DNA of 6,557 nt from Alphaproteobacteria bacterium (GCA_023136145.1 JAGLRU010000444.1:1-6557); one strand, 5' to 3'. Shown: positions 1-6,346, numbered from the stretch's first letter. Notes: a model not told the origin generated them from the sequence alone. Numbers and translations are program-made.

Positions 1-84
1 GGCAGCTTGTATTTGCCTCCGAGGGCTAAAGCCGGACAATACAGAACGCGCATACATGTGTATGTTACCGAGATCGAAGAGTGA
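1..84 (+). CDS. 3' end of an unidentified gene entering from the left (possible DUF4402-like secreted protein)
   Basis: Frame 1 is open from the first base and stops at TGA 82-84, giving 27 residues that end in YRTRIHVYVTEIEE. The alternating hydrophobic residues, with a preceding leucine-proline turn and an AGQY segment, look like the closing beta strands of a secreted beta-sandwich. The pattern (turn, glycine, tyrosine, then an xVxVxV strand) is similar to the end of the DUF4402 protein that follows, so a tandem paralogue is possible. If that gene starts at ATG 56 the two overlap by 29 bases. If it starts at GTG 98 they are separated by 13 bases. The fragment is short, and the frame of the next gene is also open back to the window edge, so the call is tentative. 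Confidence 0.4.
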   Translation, partial: GSLYLPPRAKAGQYRTRIHVYVTEIEE

Positions 85-652
85 GTGTAATAAAATCGTG
101 GTTTTATTTCGCTGCAAAATTATAAAAATCTTTTTCGGTCTTCTGCTGTGTTGGAGCGGGTTAGGCTGTTCAGTAGCTCAAGCGCAACAAAGTTCAACAG
201 CCATCGGGACAGCATCAGCATCTGTTATTAAACCGTTGACGACACAAAATCTGCAACCTCTGCGTTTCGGGATGCTGCATCCCGGCTCTAAAGGAGGAAG
301 CGTTCAAATAAATCCAGAAACAAATGACCAGATTTTTTTAGGTACTGTCTATACCAATAAAAAACGCTTTGGTTGCGCCGTGTTTCGTATCGTTGGTGAA
401 CAAGGTCGACAATACGAAGTTTTTTTGCCTGAGGTAGTTGATGTTAAGCGTTTATCTGATCCCACCGGCACGGCTCTGGAAGCGAGAAATTTTCAGGCAT
501 ATAGTAGAAACAAGGCGGAAATAGGCAACTTCGGTTTATTAGGCGCAAACGGTAGAGACAGACTTTATGTCGGTGGTGAGATATTTATGAATCCGGATTC
601 TATGTCGGGGTTTTACGCAACAGAAATTGACGTAACAGTGGCTTATCAGTAA
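56..652 (+). CDS. Secreted DUF4402-like beta-sandwich protein
   Basis: This is a 198-residue protein with an export signal: basic residues near 19-24, a hydrophobic stretch about 25-41, and a likely signal peptidase I site after AQA at residue 43. The mature part matches the layout I know for DUF4402, a family of small exported alphaproteobacterial proteins of unclear role, sometimes linked to surface or pilus-like structures. The matching parts are a PLT segment near 60, RFG at 70-72, PGSKGGSV at 76-83, FRIVGEQGRQYEV near 110-122, a glycine-rich YVGGEIF near 171-177, and a final SGFYATEIDVTVAYQ strand. The start is uncertain. ATG 56 and ATG 62 lack a Shine-Dalgarno sequence, and the frame is open from the window edge. 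GTG 98 would give a more normal signal peptide of about 29 residues. Cysteines in the signal region do not form a canonical lipobox. Function is unknown. Confidence 0.75.
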   Translation: MCMLPRSKSECNKIVVLFRCKIIKIFFGLLLCWSGLGCSVAQAQQSSTAIGTASASVIKPLTTQNLQPLRFGMLHPGSKGGSVQINPETNDQIFLGTVYTNKKRFGCAVFRIVGEQGRQYEVFLPEVVDVKRLSDPTGTALEARNFQAYSRNKAEIGNFGLLGANGRDRLYVGGEIFMNPDSMSGFYATEIDVTVAYQ

Positions 653-713
653 AACTTTGAGCTTCCTTATTTAGCCGCCTGCCTTACTTAGCCATAAATA
701 ATACGAGGAAAAC

Positions 714-1691
714 ATGAAGTCAGAAACCTCCCCTGCCGAGATTGATAAAAAATGGACTGAAATGATGGGAAAGCTCTGTGACGAGCGTTACCCCAAAGAT
801 GCCAAAGTCGTGTTGCTACAATCCGTAAAGGACGAAAACATTACCGGCACAATGCTGTCTATTTGCGTTCGTGAATTGATGCGCCGAGCACGTCCTCTCA
901 ATATCAAGGGCATCGATGTCTGTGGCACCGGCAGTGACAAAAATAAAAACAGCGTTAAGACTTTCAATATTTCCACTGCCGTCGCCTTCGTCGCGGCTGC
1001 TGGAGGTGTTTCTGTTATAAAAACAGAGAGAAACAGGGGCATTTCTAATGGCAGCGATGATGTGCTTGCCGCTCTGCACATCACAGCTTGCACCAATGAC
1101 GCAATGACGAAAGCACAGCATAGAAAGCACAATCTATGTTTTGTTTCATCCCCTCCCTTTCTCCCTGCGCTAGCCTCTCTCGACCCTGTCCGCAAAGCTT
1201 TGAACAAGCCAACGTTTCTGAACCTGCTCGGCCCTCTGTGCAATCCCGCACACACGGCGCGACAGGTAATGGGTGTTTATGGTTTTCAGCCACAAGTTGC
1301 AGAGGCCGGCAGACGACTTGGCAGAAACAACATGATGGTTATACACAGTGAGGACGGGCTTGATAAAATCAGCCTTAGCGATTTTACGCAAATTTATCAT
1401 GTAAAAGACGGAAAGATTGAGCAAAGTATCATCTGCCCCGAAGATTTCGGCATTTCAACTGCACCTATCGAAAAGCTGCAAGGTGGGTCTATAAAACAAA
1501 ACGCAGCCATTATTCATGCCGTTCTCTCCGGTACGAATGGGCCTGCGGCAGATATAGTTTGCTTGAATGCGGCAGCAATTTTTATGACAACAGGCAAGGA
1601 TTCTGACTTGAAATCCGGCCTAGAACGCGCCAGAAAGACTATCTCTGATGGTATTGCGTTGAAAAAACTGGAAGATATGAAAGGAACTTAA
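714..1691 (+). CDS. Anthranilate phosphoribosyltransferase family protein (TrpD-like, divergent active site)
   Basis: The 325 residues cover the whole TrpD fold: an N-terminal helical part, then the nucleoside phosphorylase/phosphoribosyltransferase-type domain. Family landmarks are visible: GTGSD at 71-75 (usual GTGGD), TFNISTAVAFVAAAGG at 83-98, GSDDVLAAL at 113-121, R160, the LLGPLCNP motif at 171-178, PEDFG at 242-246 and LNAAA at 284-288. Genuine TrpD makes phosphoribosyl-anthranilate in tryptophan synthesis. Several of its key positions differ here. The KHGNR anthranilate loop reads KTERNR (103-108), the HPAM histidine is Leu150, and the metal-binding Asp-Glu pair reads Asp217-Lys218. 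The PRPP loop also has about four extra residues (KNKNSVKT). No other trp gene is in the window. The fold assignment is firm, but activity as TrpD is doubtful. A TrpD2/YbiB-like role or another substrate is possible. A GAGGA Shine-Dalgarno at 705-709 supports the start. Confidence 0.8.
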   Translation: MKSETSPAEIDKKWTEMMGKLCDERYPKDAKVVLLQSVKDENITGTMLSICVRELMRRARPLNIKGIDVCGTGSDKNKNSVKTFNISTAVAFVAAAGGVSVIKTERNRGISNGSDDVLAALHITACTNDAMTKAQHRKHNLCFVSSPPFLPALASLDPVRKALNKPTFLNLLGPLCNPAHTARQVMGVYGFQPQVAEAGRRLGRNNMMVIHSEDGLDKISLSDFTQIYHVKDGKIEQSIICPEDFGISTAPIEKLQGGSIKQNAAIIHAVLSGTNGPAADIVCLNAAAIFMTTGKDSDLKSGLERARKTISDGIALKKLEDMKGT

Positions 1692-1767
1692 TAATAACCA
1701 TTTGCTCATTTCTATAGATGCTATAGTCTTAATATAAAGTTAAATATATAAACAGTATGAGGATAAA

Positions 1768-2412
1768 ATGAAAAAGATATTTTTCCTATCAGCGGTTTGC
1801 ATCACACTTTGCATGGTTACTATTCCGCTTTCTGGTGGAGCAGCGTATGCACAAGAAGTCGGCACAGCGCACTACTACAACGTTCCTGAATCTGAATATC
1901 GCGATAATTATCAGGAATGGCGTACATTCCTTGAATACAGTATGGGTCGTGAAAAATGTCAGCATTATCAAGCACCACCTGCGGGATATGTAATGAGAGG
2001 ATGTGAGCTACATCGTTTGGAAGAAAGGGGAGGAGAAGAAGAAGAAGAAGCGCAACCACCGAAGCCAGAGCCTTCTGTGTCTTCTTACACAATTTATTTT
2101 GATCTCGACAAAACTAATATCCTGAACAGCGAAAGAGAAAAGCTTGGAAAGGTTGCACGCGAGATATTGAAATATAACCCTTCAAAAGTAAAAATTTATG
2201 GTTATGCAGGTAGGGCTGGTTCCGAAGAACATAACCAAAAACTGTCAGAAAAAAGAGGGCGTGCTGTGGTTCATGTACTTACTGCTTATGGCATCAAGGA
2301 TGTGGTATTCGATCAAAAAGCATATGGTGAAACACACTTGGCCATATCAACGGAAGACGGTGTTAGAATGCCTGAAAACCGTCGTGTAGTAATTAAGTTT
2401 ACTCACGAGTAA
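1768..2412 (+). CDS. OmpA-family envelope protein (C-terminal OmpA domain)
   Basis: The 214-residue protein has a signal peptide (KK at 2-3, hydrophobic 4-22, cleavage probably after AYA at 28). A unique region of about 55 residues follows, with two cysteines (64, 79) that could form a disulfide. Next comes an acidic, proline-rich linker (about 86-102, GGEEEEEAQPPKPEP), and then an OmpA-like peptidoglycan-associated domain at about 106-212. The domain shows IYFDLDKTNIL at 109-119, GYAGRAGS at 145-152, NQKLSEKRGRAV at 156-167, and the closing ENRRVVI at 203-209. In OmpA and Pal this domain binds the diaminopimelate of peptidoglycan through an Asp and an Arg. The Arg (163) is kept, but the Asp position of the GHxD motif is Gly148. 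There is no lipobox, so this is a soluble periplasmic or loosely anchored protein rather than a classical Pal. No tol genes are nearby. A GAGGA Shine-Dalgarno at 1759-1763 sets the start. Confidence 0.85.
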   Translation: MKKIFFLSAVCITLCMVTIPLSGGAAYAQEVGTAHYYNVPESEYRDNYQEWRTFLEYSMGREKCQHYQAPPAGYVMRGCELHRLEERGGEEEEEAQPPKPEPSVSSYTIYFDLDKTNILNSEREKLGKVAREILKYNPSKVKIYGYAGRAGSEEHNQKLSEKRGRAVVHVLTAYGIKDVVFDQKAYGETHLAISTEDGVRMPENRRVVIKFTHE

Positions 2413-2483
2413 TCAGTCCATATAAATATTGCGATTACTGCTGTTATTTTGTCCCTCAGAATGACATTAAAGGAAATAGATAC

Positions 2484-2726
2484 ATGAAAATCCAAATCCT
2501 CGGCACTGGATGCTCGAAGTGCAAAGCCTTGACTGAAGCAGCAGAAACTGCTGCGAAAGGACTGGGCATTGTATGCGATGTTGAAAAAGTTACTGACATA
2601 GAAAAGATTATGTCGTTTGGTGTGATGATGATGCCTGCGCTTGTCGTTGACGGCGAAGTAAAAATAGTCGGCAAAATTCCGTCACAAGATGAGCTGAAAA
2701 AACTTTTAACAAGCGAGATAAAGTAA
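2484..2726 (+). CDS. Small thioredoxin-like CxxC protein (thioredoxin_3 / MTH895 type)
   Basis: This 80-residue protein has a compact thioredoxin fold. It contains a first strand MKIQILG, the redox motif C10-S-K-C13, a helix rich in alanine, a second strand with Cys31, and a methionine run followed by Pro51 in the cis-proline position (MMPALVVDGEV). The C-terminal helix is charged (SQDELKKLL). The length and the start directly at the first strand fit the small archaeal/bacterial redox-active disulfide proteins annotated as thioredoxin family or thioredoxin_3. There is no signal peptide, so it should be cytoplasmic. It presumably takes part in disulfide exchange, but the partner is unknown. 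AAGGA at 2470-2474 lies 9 bases before the ATG. The gene converges on ubiE, with a dispersed repeat in between. Confidence 0.85.
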   Translation: MKIQILGTGCSKCKALTEAAETAAKGLGIVCDVEKVTDIEKIMSFGVMMMPALVVDGEVKIVGKIPSQDELKKLLTSEIK

Positions 2727-2769
2727 ATAAATGAGACGCAGCAAAATCCAAAATAAGTGTGTTTGTAGC

Positions 2770-2861
2770 TAGTCACCCCTAAAAAAGTCTCATATGCTTT
2801 GCGTTAGTTATTCCGCATAAGACGGCCTTTTGAATGCCGGAACAAGTCCTGCATAACAGGA
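2770..2861 (+). repeat. Dispersed palindromic repeat, copy A (convergent gap downstream of ubiE)
   Basis: Positions 2821-2848 match the reverse complement of 3671-3698 at 26 of 28 bases, and TAGTCACCC at 2770-2778 matches the reverse complement of 3760-3768. Copy A therefore has the same two ends as copy B but in opposite orientation, with a divergent centre. The centre can fold (GTCTCATATGC at 2787-2797 against GCATAAGAC at 2815-2823, with a two-base bulge). The right end departs from copy B after AAGTC and forms its own small hairpin, TCCTG/CAGGA at 2847-2861. It lies between two convergent genes and could act as a two-way terminator, although no good T run follows. The outer limits are approximate. 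Confidence 0.7.
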
Positions 2862-2865
2862 AAAG

Positions 2866-3633
2866 CTATAACTTCACTCCCGTATGTATCGCTGCAATTC
2901 CGCCAGAGAGGTTTGTGAATCGTACTTGTTCGAACCCTGCTTTTTTTATGCGGTTGGTGAGTTCTGTCTGTTTGGGAAACTGTCTGATGCTTTCGACTAG
3001 GTACTGGTAGCTTTCGCGGTCTTTGGTGATTAGTTCGCCGATTTTCGGAATCATGCGGAAGGAATATTCATCGTACAGCTTGCGAAAGACCGTATTGTTC
3101 ACTTGGCTAAATTCGAGGCAGAAGAATTGTCCACCGGGTTTGAGCACGCGGAAAGCTTCTTCCAGCGCGTCATCAATTCGAGGCACGTTTCGCAGACCAA
3201 AGGAGATTGTATATAAGTGATAACTGTCGTCGGCGAATGGGAGGGACTCTGCGTTGCCAACGATCCATTCAAACCCTTTCAGGTATCCGCGATTGATAGC
3301 TCGATCTTGTCCGACTTTCAGCATTTCTTCGTTAATGTCGCAGACGGTGATTTTCGCTTTGTCGCCTGCTCGCTCCCGATAGCGAAATGATATATCACCC
3401 GTTCCGCCCGCTACATCCAACAAGGTTTTGCGTGCGGATGGGTGCAGCATGGAGATGAATCTATTTTTCCATAGCCTGTGAATTCCTCCTGACATTAGAT
3501 CATTCATCAGGTCGTAGCGAGTAGCAACAGAGTCAAAGACGTTCACTACCAACCGCGCTTTTTCCTCTGGATCGACCTGTTTATAGCCAAACCATTGAGA
3601 TTCTTTATTTTTGTTTTGTTTTCTGGTTGTCAT
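2866..3633 (-). CDS. ubiE: Bifunctional demethylmenaquinone methyltransferase / 2-methoxy-6-polyprenyl-1,4-benzoquinol methylase UbiE
   Basis: This is a complete 255-residue class I SAM-dependent methyltransferase that carries out the C-methylation step in ubiquinone and menaquinone synthesis at the cytoplasmic face of the membrane. Both UbiE signatures are present: YDLMNDLMSGGIHRLW at 40-55 and RVLKPGGQFFCLEFS at 162-176. The SAM-binding motif LLDVAGGTGDIS is at 71-82, the acidic residue after strand 2 is Asp99 (CDINEEML), followed by NAESLPF at 127-133 and SFGLRNV at 144-150. The length is close to the E. coli enzyme (251). The first 13 residues are a lysine- and asparagine-rich variable leader before the conserved WFGYKQV. 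No Shine-Dalgarno sequence precedes the ATG, and no other in-frame start exists before Met43. The gene stands alone on its strand, divergent from murJ, and both flanks carry copies of a dispersed repeat. Confidence 0.96.
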   Translation of the reverse strand: MTTRKQNKNKESQWFGYKQVDPEEKARLVVNVFDSVATRYDLMNDLMSGGIHRLWKNRFISMLHPSARKTLLDVAGGTGDISFRYRERAGDKAKITVCDINEEMLKVGQDRAINRGYLKGFEWIVGNAESLPFADDSYHLYTISFGLRNVPRIDDALEEAFRVLKPGGQFFCLEFSQVNNTVFRKLYDEYSFRMIPKIGELITKDRESYQYLVESIRQFPKQTELTNRIKKAGFEQVRFTNLSGGIAAIHTGVKL

Positions 3634-3637
3634 TTAC

Positions 3638-3666
3638 TTTATAAGAACCAATACTTGAATTGTCAC
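3638..3666 (-). promoter_or_regulatory. Candidate sigma70-type promoter of ubiE, -35 inside repeat copy B
   Basis: Read on the - strand, GTGACA (3666-3661) and TATAAA (3643-3638) are separated by exactly 17 bases. Each hexamer matches the consensus at five of six positions. The -10 ends only four bases before the ubiE ATG at 3633, so transcription would begin at or next to the start codon. That fits the lack of a Shine-Dalgarno sequence and suggests a leaderless mRNA. The -35 hexamer is the outer end of the repeat. Confidence 0.45.
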
Positions 3667-3768
3667 CCCAGACTTGTTCCGGCATCCAAAAGGCTGTCCT
3701 GCCGTCATATAGACTCATAAGACGCGCAGATACGCTTTTAGAACCCCCGAACAAGTCTTGGGTGACTA
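3660..3768 (-). repeat. Dispersed palindromic repeat, copy B (about 109 bp, terminal inverted repeats)
   Basis: The ends are inverted repeats: 3662-3682 matches the reverse complement of 3746-3766 at 19 of 21 bases, each arm starting with GTCACCC and containing AGACTTGTTC. The interior contains imperfect inverted sequences around 3703-3722. Copy A at 2770-2861 has the same ends in opposite orientation. The element fills most of the divergent gap between ubiE and murJ, so it must overlap or border both promoters. The structure suits a small non-autonomous mobile element (MITE-like) or an alphaproteobacterial REP-type repeat. No clear target-site duplication is visible. Confidence 0.75.
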
Positions 3769-3803
3769 AAATGTAGTTTACGATGAAATAAAGAGCAAAC
3801 AAA

Positions 3804-5402
3804 ATGTCATTTTTCAAAGCAATCGCGACAGTTGGTGGGTTTACGTTGGCAAGCAGGCTGCTCGGTTTTATCCGTGACGTTTTGACAGCCGGTTTTCTGG
3901 GTGCAGGGCCGATTGCAGATGCTTTTTTTATCGCTCTGAAGCTTCCCAATTTTTTTCGACGGATTACGGCGGAAGGTGCGTTCAGCGTTTCTTTCGTGCC
4001 GATGTTCTCTAAAGTGCTCGCCGACGATGGCCCGGAAGAAGCCAGAAAGTTCGCAGAAGAGGCTCAATCCATGATGTTGGCGGTGCTGTTTCCATTTACT
4101 ATCATTTGCATGGTTGCAATGCCGTGGGTGCTGTATGTGCTGGCACCTGGCATACACGGTGATCCTGTCCGTTTCGACATAGCCGTTTATTTTTCGCGTA
4201 TTACATTCCCCTACATTCTGATGATGTCGCTGACGGCTCTGCTTGGTGGTGTGCTGAATTCGTTTGGTCGTTTTGCGGCTTTTGCGGCGGCTCCGATGTT
4301 TTTCAACGCTATCCTGATTTCCGCGCTTGTTTTCGGACGGAATCTATTCGAAACCAGTGGTCATGCGCTGGCGTGGGGACTGGCGGCTGCAGGTGTGGCG
4401 CAGTTCGGCTGGATGTTGTGGAATTACAAGAGTATCGGCTATATATTGGTACCACACTGGCCTGTTCTTACGCCACGCATTCGCAAGCTATTCAGATTAA
4501 TGATACCGGGCGCGTTCGGTGCGGGAGCCGCGCAGATCAATCTGTTTATAGATATGATTTTGGCTTCTCTTCTGCCAGTCGGGTCTATTTCGTTTCTGTA
4601 TTATGCCGACCGCTTGTATCAGTTGCCGCTTGGTGTGATTGGTGTGGCGATAGGAACAGCTCTCCTTCCGATGCTGTCCCGTGCCTTGAAAAACAACGGG
4701 AAAGGACAAGGTGAAGACCCCGTGAAATTGCTTGGGCTTGGCGTTGAAACTGGTTTGGCGTTGTCGCTTCCGGCGACCATCGGGCTAACAATTATAGCAG
4801 GGCCGATCATGTCTGTTTTGTTTGAGCGTGGCGCATTCAGTCATGCCGATAGCCTACAGTCATCTTACGCGCTGATTGCCTATGCGATAGGTTTGCCCGC
4901 TTATGTGCTTTCTCGTGTCTTTAGTACGGCTTATTTTGCACGGGAGGATACAAGTACACCAGTCAGGTTTGCGATCATCTGCGCTGTTATAAATACGATT
5001 CTGGCTCTAGCTTTGATTCTGCCTTTGAAGCATGTCGGCATTGCGCTTGCGACGGGAATCACTGCATGGGTCAATCTGGCACTGCTGATGTGGGGGCTTC
5101 ATAAAAAAAAGCATCTTGACTTACCCGCGCATTCTGTTAAAAGAATGTGGAAGATACTTGCCAGCGGACTGATCATGGCGGCGGTGGTATGGGGAATAAA
5201 CACCTTTGTTATGAATGGGCTTTTGACTGGAAGTCAGGTGCGTAAAGCTTTGAATCTGGCTATTCTGATCGTAGCGGGAGGAGTCAGCTATTTCTCCTGT
5301 CTTTATTTATTTGGGATTTTTGGGTTGAGTTCTATAAAAGCCCTATTCCCAAAACGGAAAAAACAGGACATAATTAAAGATGTCCGGCAGTTCAGAGAGT
5401 AA
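3804..5402 (+). CDS. murJ: Lipid II flippase MurJ (MviN family)
   Basis: The 532-residue polytopic membrane protein of the MOP superfamily moves lipid II across the inner membrane for peptidoglycan synthesis. The N-terminus matches the family closely: SRLLGFIRD at 17-25, DAFFIALKLPNFFRRI at 39-54 and AEGAFSVSFVP at 56-66. The charged cavity residues known to be essential in E. coli MurJ are kept at the same positions: Arg18, Arg24, Asp39, Arg52, Glu57 and Arg270 (ADRLYQLPLGVIGVAIGT). Hydrophobic segments run throughout, as expected for about 14 membrane helices, and the protein ends in a basic cytoplasmic tail (FPKRKKQ). It is slightly longer than the E. coli protein (511). The Shine-Dalgarno is weak (AAGAG at 3791-3795). 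The next gene follows after 11 bases, so the two are probably co-transcribed. The upstream region is the dispersed repeat copy B. Confidence 0.96.
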   Translation: MSFFKAIATVGGFTLASRLLGFIRDVLTAGFLGAGPIADAFFIALKLPNFFRRITAEGAFSVSFVPMFSKVLADDGPEEARKFAEEAQSMMLAVLFPFTIICMVAMPWVLYVLAPGIHGDPVRFDIAVYFSRITFPYILMMSLTALLGGVLNSFGRFAAFAAAPMFFNAILISALVFGRNLFETSGHALAWGLAAAGVAQFGWMLWNYKSIGYILVPHWPVLTPRIRKLFRLMIPGAFGAGAAQINLFIDMILASLLPVGSISFLYYADRLYQLPLGVIGVAIGTALLPMLSRALKNNGKGQGEDPVKLLGLGVETGLALSLPATIGLTIIAGPIMSVLFERGAFSHADSLQSSYALIAYAIGLPAYVLSRVFSTAYFAREDTSTPVRFAIICAVINTILALALILPLKHVGIALATGITAWVNLALLMWGLHKKKHLDLPAHSVKRMWKILASGLIMAAVVWGINTFVMNGLLTGSQVRKALNLAILIVAGGVSYFSCLYLFGIFGLSSIKALFPKRKKQDIIKDVRQFRE

Positions 5403-5413
5403 GGAGTTTCAGG

Positions 5414-6103
5414 ATGCGAAAGATTATTGGTATTTTCGGTTTAGGTGCTTTGATGATCGTCGGCTTTTCTAGTGTGGCGACAGCTAGCATTTATGTCTGG
5501 AAGGACAACGTGAACGGTTATACTTTTTCTTTTCCGGACAGTTGGACGATGCAAACAAATGATTCTCCAACCACGCGAATCAGAATTGCAGGCCCTATAG
5601 CGGAAGATTTCGCGACCTGCCGCGTTAAGGCGGAAAAAGATGGACGCTTGAAAATCTATCCCAAGTATCTTATGACGAAAGCCGTTACTGCAACGCTGGA
5701 TCGTGCTTTCTGGAAGCAGGAACTTGCAGGGCATGAGAAATTTGTCATCACTGATTATTTTGTTCCAGCAAGTCTCGGCAGCCACGGAGACGCTACAGCA
5801 ATTCGTACATCCTTCGTTCAGGATAGTGGCAATGGCAAGATGGACATGTACGGGGAAATGATCGGTAGCATATATGGAGATACGCGCTATATCATCAGTT
5901 GCACATCCAAAGTCGCTGAGTTTAAGAAATACGCTCCCGTTTTCGCAAGCATCATGGCATCTGTCGAATTTAGCTCGAAATATCATCCCTTCGCAGTCGG
6001 TTATTATCGTGATTTTCTGGCAGACCCTAAATTAAAGCTGCCTCGCACAAAGCCAGGAACGATAGTTCCAAAAAGCGAATTCTCGCTTTCATCATGGTGG
6101 TGA
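5414..6103 (+). CDS. Secreted protein of unknown function (PsbP/DUF1795-like pattern)
   Basis: The 229-residue protein has a clear signal peptide (RKK-type start, hydrophobic 4-22, cleavage likely after ATA at 24). The mature part begins IYVWKDNVNGYTFSFPDSW, the GYxFxxPxxW pattern common to small PsbP/Mog1-fold lipoproteins and DUF1795-like proteins. A later strand-rich part has RYIISCTS (158-165) and a helix leading to FASIMASVEF (177-186), also typical of that fold. Two mature cysteines (69, 163) could pair. The last 40 residues are a proline- and lysine-rich tail ending in Trp-Trp. I do not recognise a specific family, and the fold suggestion is inference. AAGGAG at 5401-5406 overlaps the murJ stop codon, giving a firm start and strong coupling to murJ, so a role in the cell envelope is plausible. 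Confidence 0.8.
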   Translation: MRKIIGIFGLGALMIVGFSSVATASIYVWKDNVNGYTFSFPDSWTMQTNDSPTTRIRIAGPIAEDFATCRVKAEKDGRLKIYPKYLMTKAVTATLDRAFWKQELAGHEKFVITDYFVPASLGSHGDATAIRTSFVQDSGNGKMDMYGEMIGSIYGDTRYIISCTSKVAEFKKYAPVFASIMASVEFSSKYHPFAVGYYRDFLADPKLKLPRTKPGTIVPKSEFSLSSWW

Positions 6104-6134
6104 TTTTTCGTTAACCGTTCACAATTGAATAATA

Positions 6135-6180
6135 CCATTTAGCCTTCAAAAGGCGACTAAATGGGCTAAACTGTTTTCTT
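6135..6180 (+). terminator. Hairpin after the murJ-5414 operon, possible weak terminator
   Basis: CCATTTAG (6135-6142) pairs with CTAAATGG (6157-6164), and the inner CCTT/AAGG can extend the stem with a small bulge. The broken T run CTGTTTTCTTT follows. A second, mutually exclusive pairing is TTTAGCC (6138-6144) with GGCTAAA (6164-6170). It starts 32 bases after the stop of the upstream gene. The T run is some bases away from the stem, so efficiency is uncertain. Confidence 0.4.
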
Positions 6181-6292
6181 TAAAAGGAAGGCAGTGTAAC
6201 AATCTATCGTAAATCATTTCCTGACGGAACAGCAGAGCAGGATACGGATATTTTATTGACTAGGCGTAATCTGAAGCTATTCGAAAAAGAGC

Positions 6293-6321
6293 TTGCATTT
6301 GTCTTCTGTCAAGGGTAATAC
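6293..6321 (+). promoter_or_regulatory. Possible tRNA-Glu promoter
   Basis: TTGCAT (6293-6298) and TAATAC (6316-6321) are separated by 17 bases and lie about 25 bases upstream of the mature tRNA 5' end, a normal distance. The -35 is fair, but the -10 matches the consensus at only three of six positions. This is tentative. Confidence 0.22.
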
Positions 6322-6346
6322 TTCTCCACTCGATATACCCTCTAAA

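Noticed and set aside
1..55. GCCTCCGAGGGCTAAAGCC resembles the 3' part of a c-di-GMP-I riboswitch
   Set aside because: The conserved box expected just upstream is not there, the left part is outside the window, and the stretch reads as a plausible coding tail in frame 1.
788..1255. 155-residue open frame opposite the TrpD-like gene
   Set aside because: It lies wholly inside a well-supported gene, shows no recognisable domain and has a cysteine- and arginine-rich shadow composition.
1700..1740. CTATAG direct repeats (1712-1717, 1721-1726) and TATAAA (1733-1738) as a promoter or operator of the OmpA-like gene
   Set aside because: The AT-rich gap gives several -10 look-alikes, but none has a fair -35 at proper spacing.
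2408..2439. AGTAATC/GATTACT inverted repeat after the OmpA-like gene as a terminator
   Set aside because: The seven-pair AT-rich stem has an 18-base loop and no real T run, too weak to call.
2456..2776. 106-residue antisense frame over the thioredoxin-like gene
   Set aside because: Serine- and phenylalanine-rich shadow of a clear CxxC protein.
5441..5986. 181-residue open frame opposite the 5414 gene
   Set aside because: The + strand gene has a signal peptide and a strong Shine-Dalgarno; the antisense frame has no domain and looks like a shadow.
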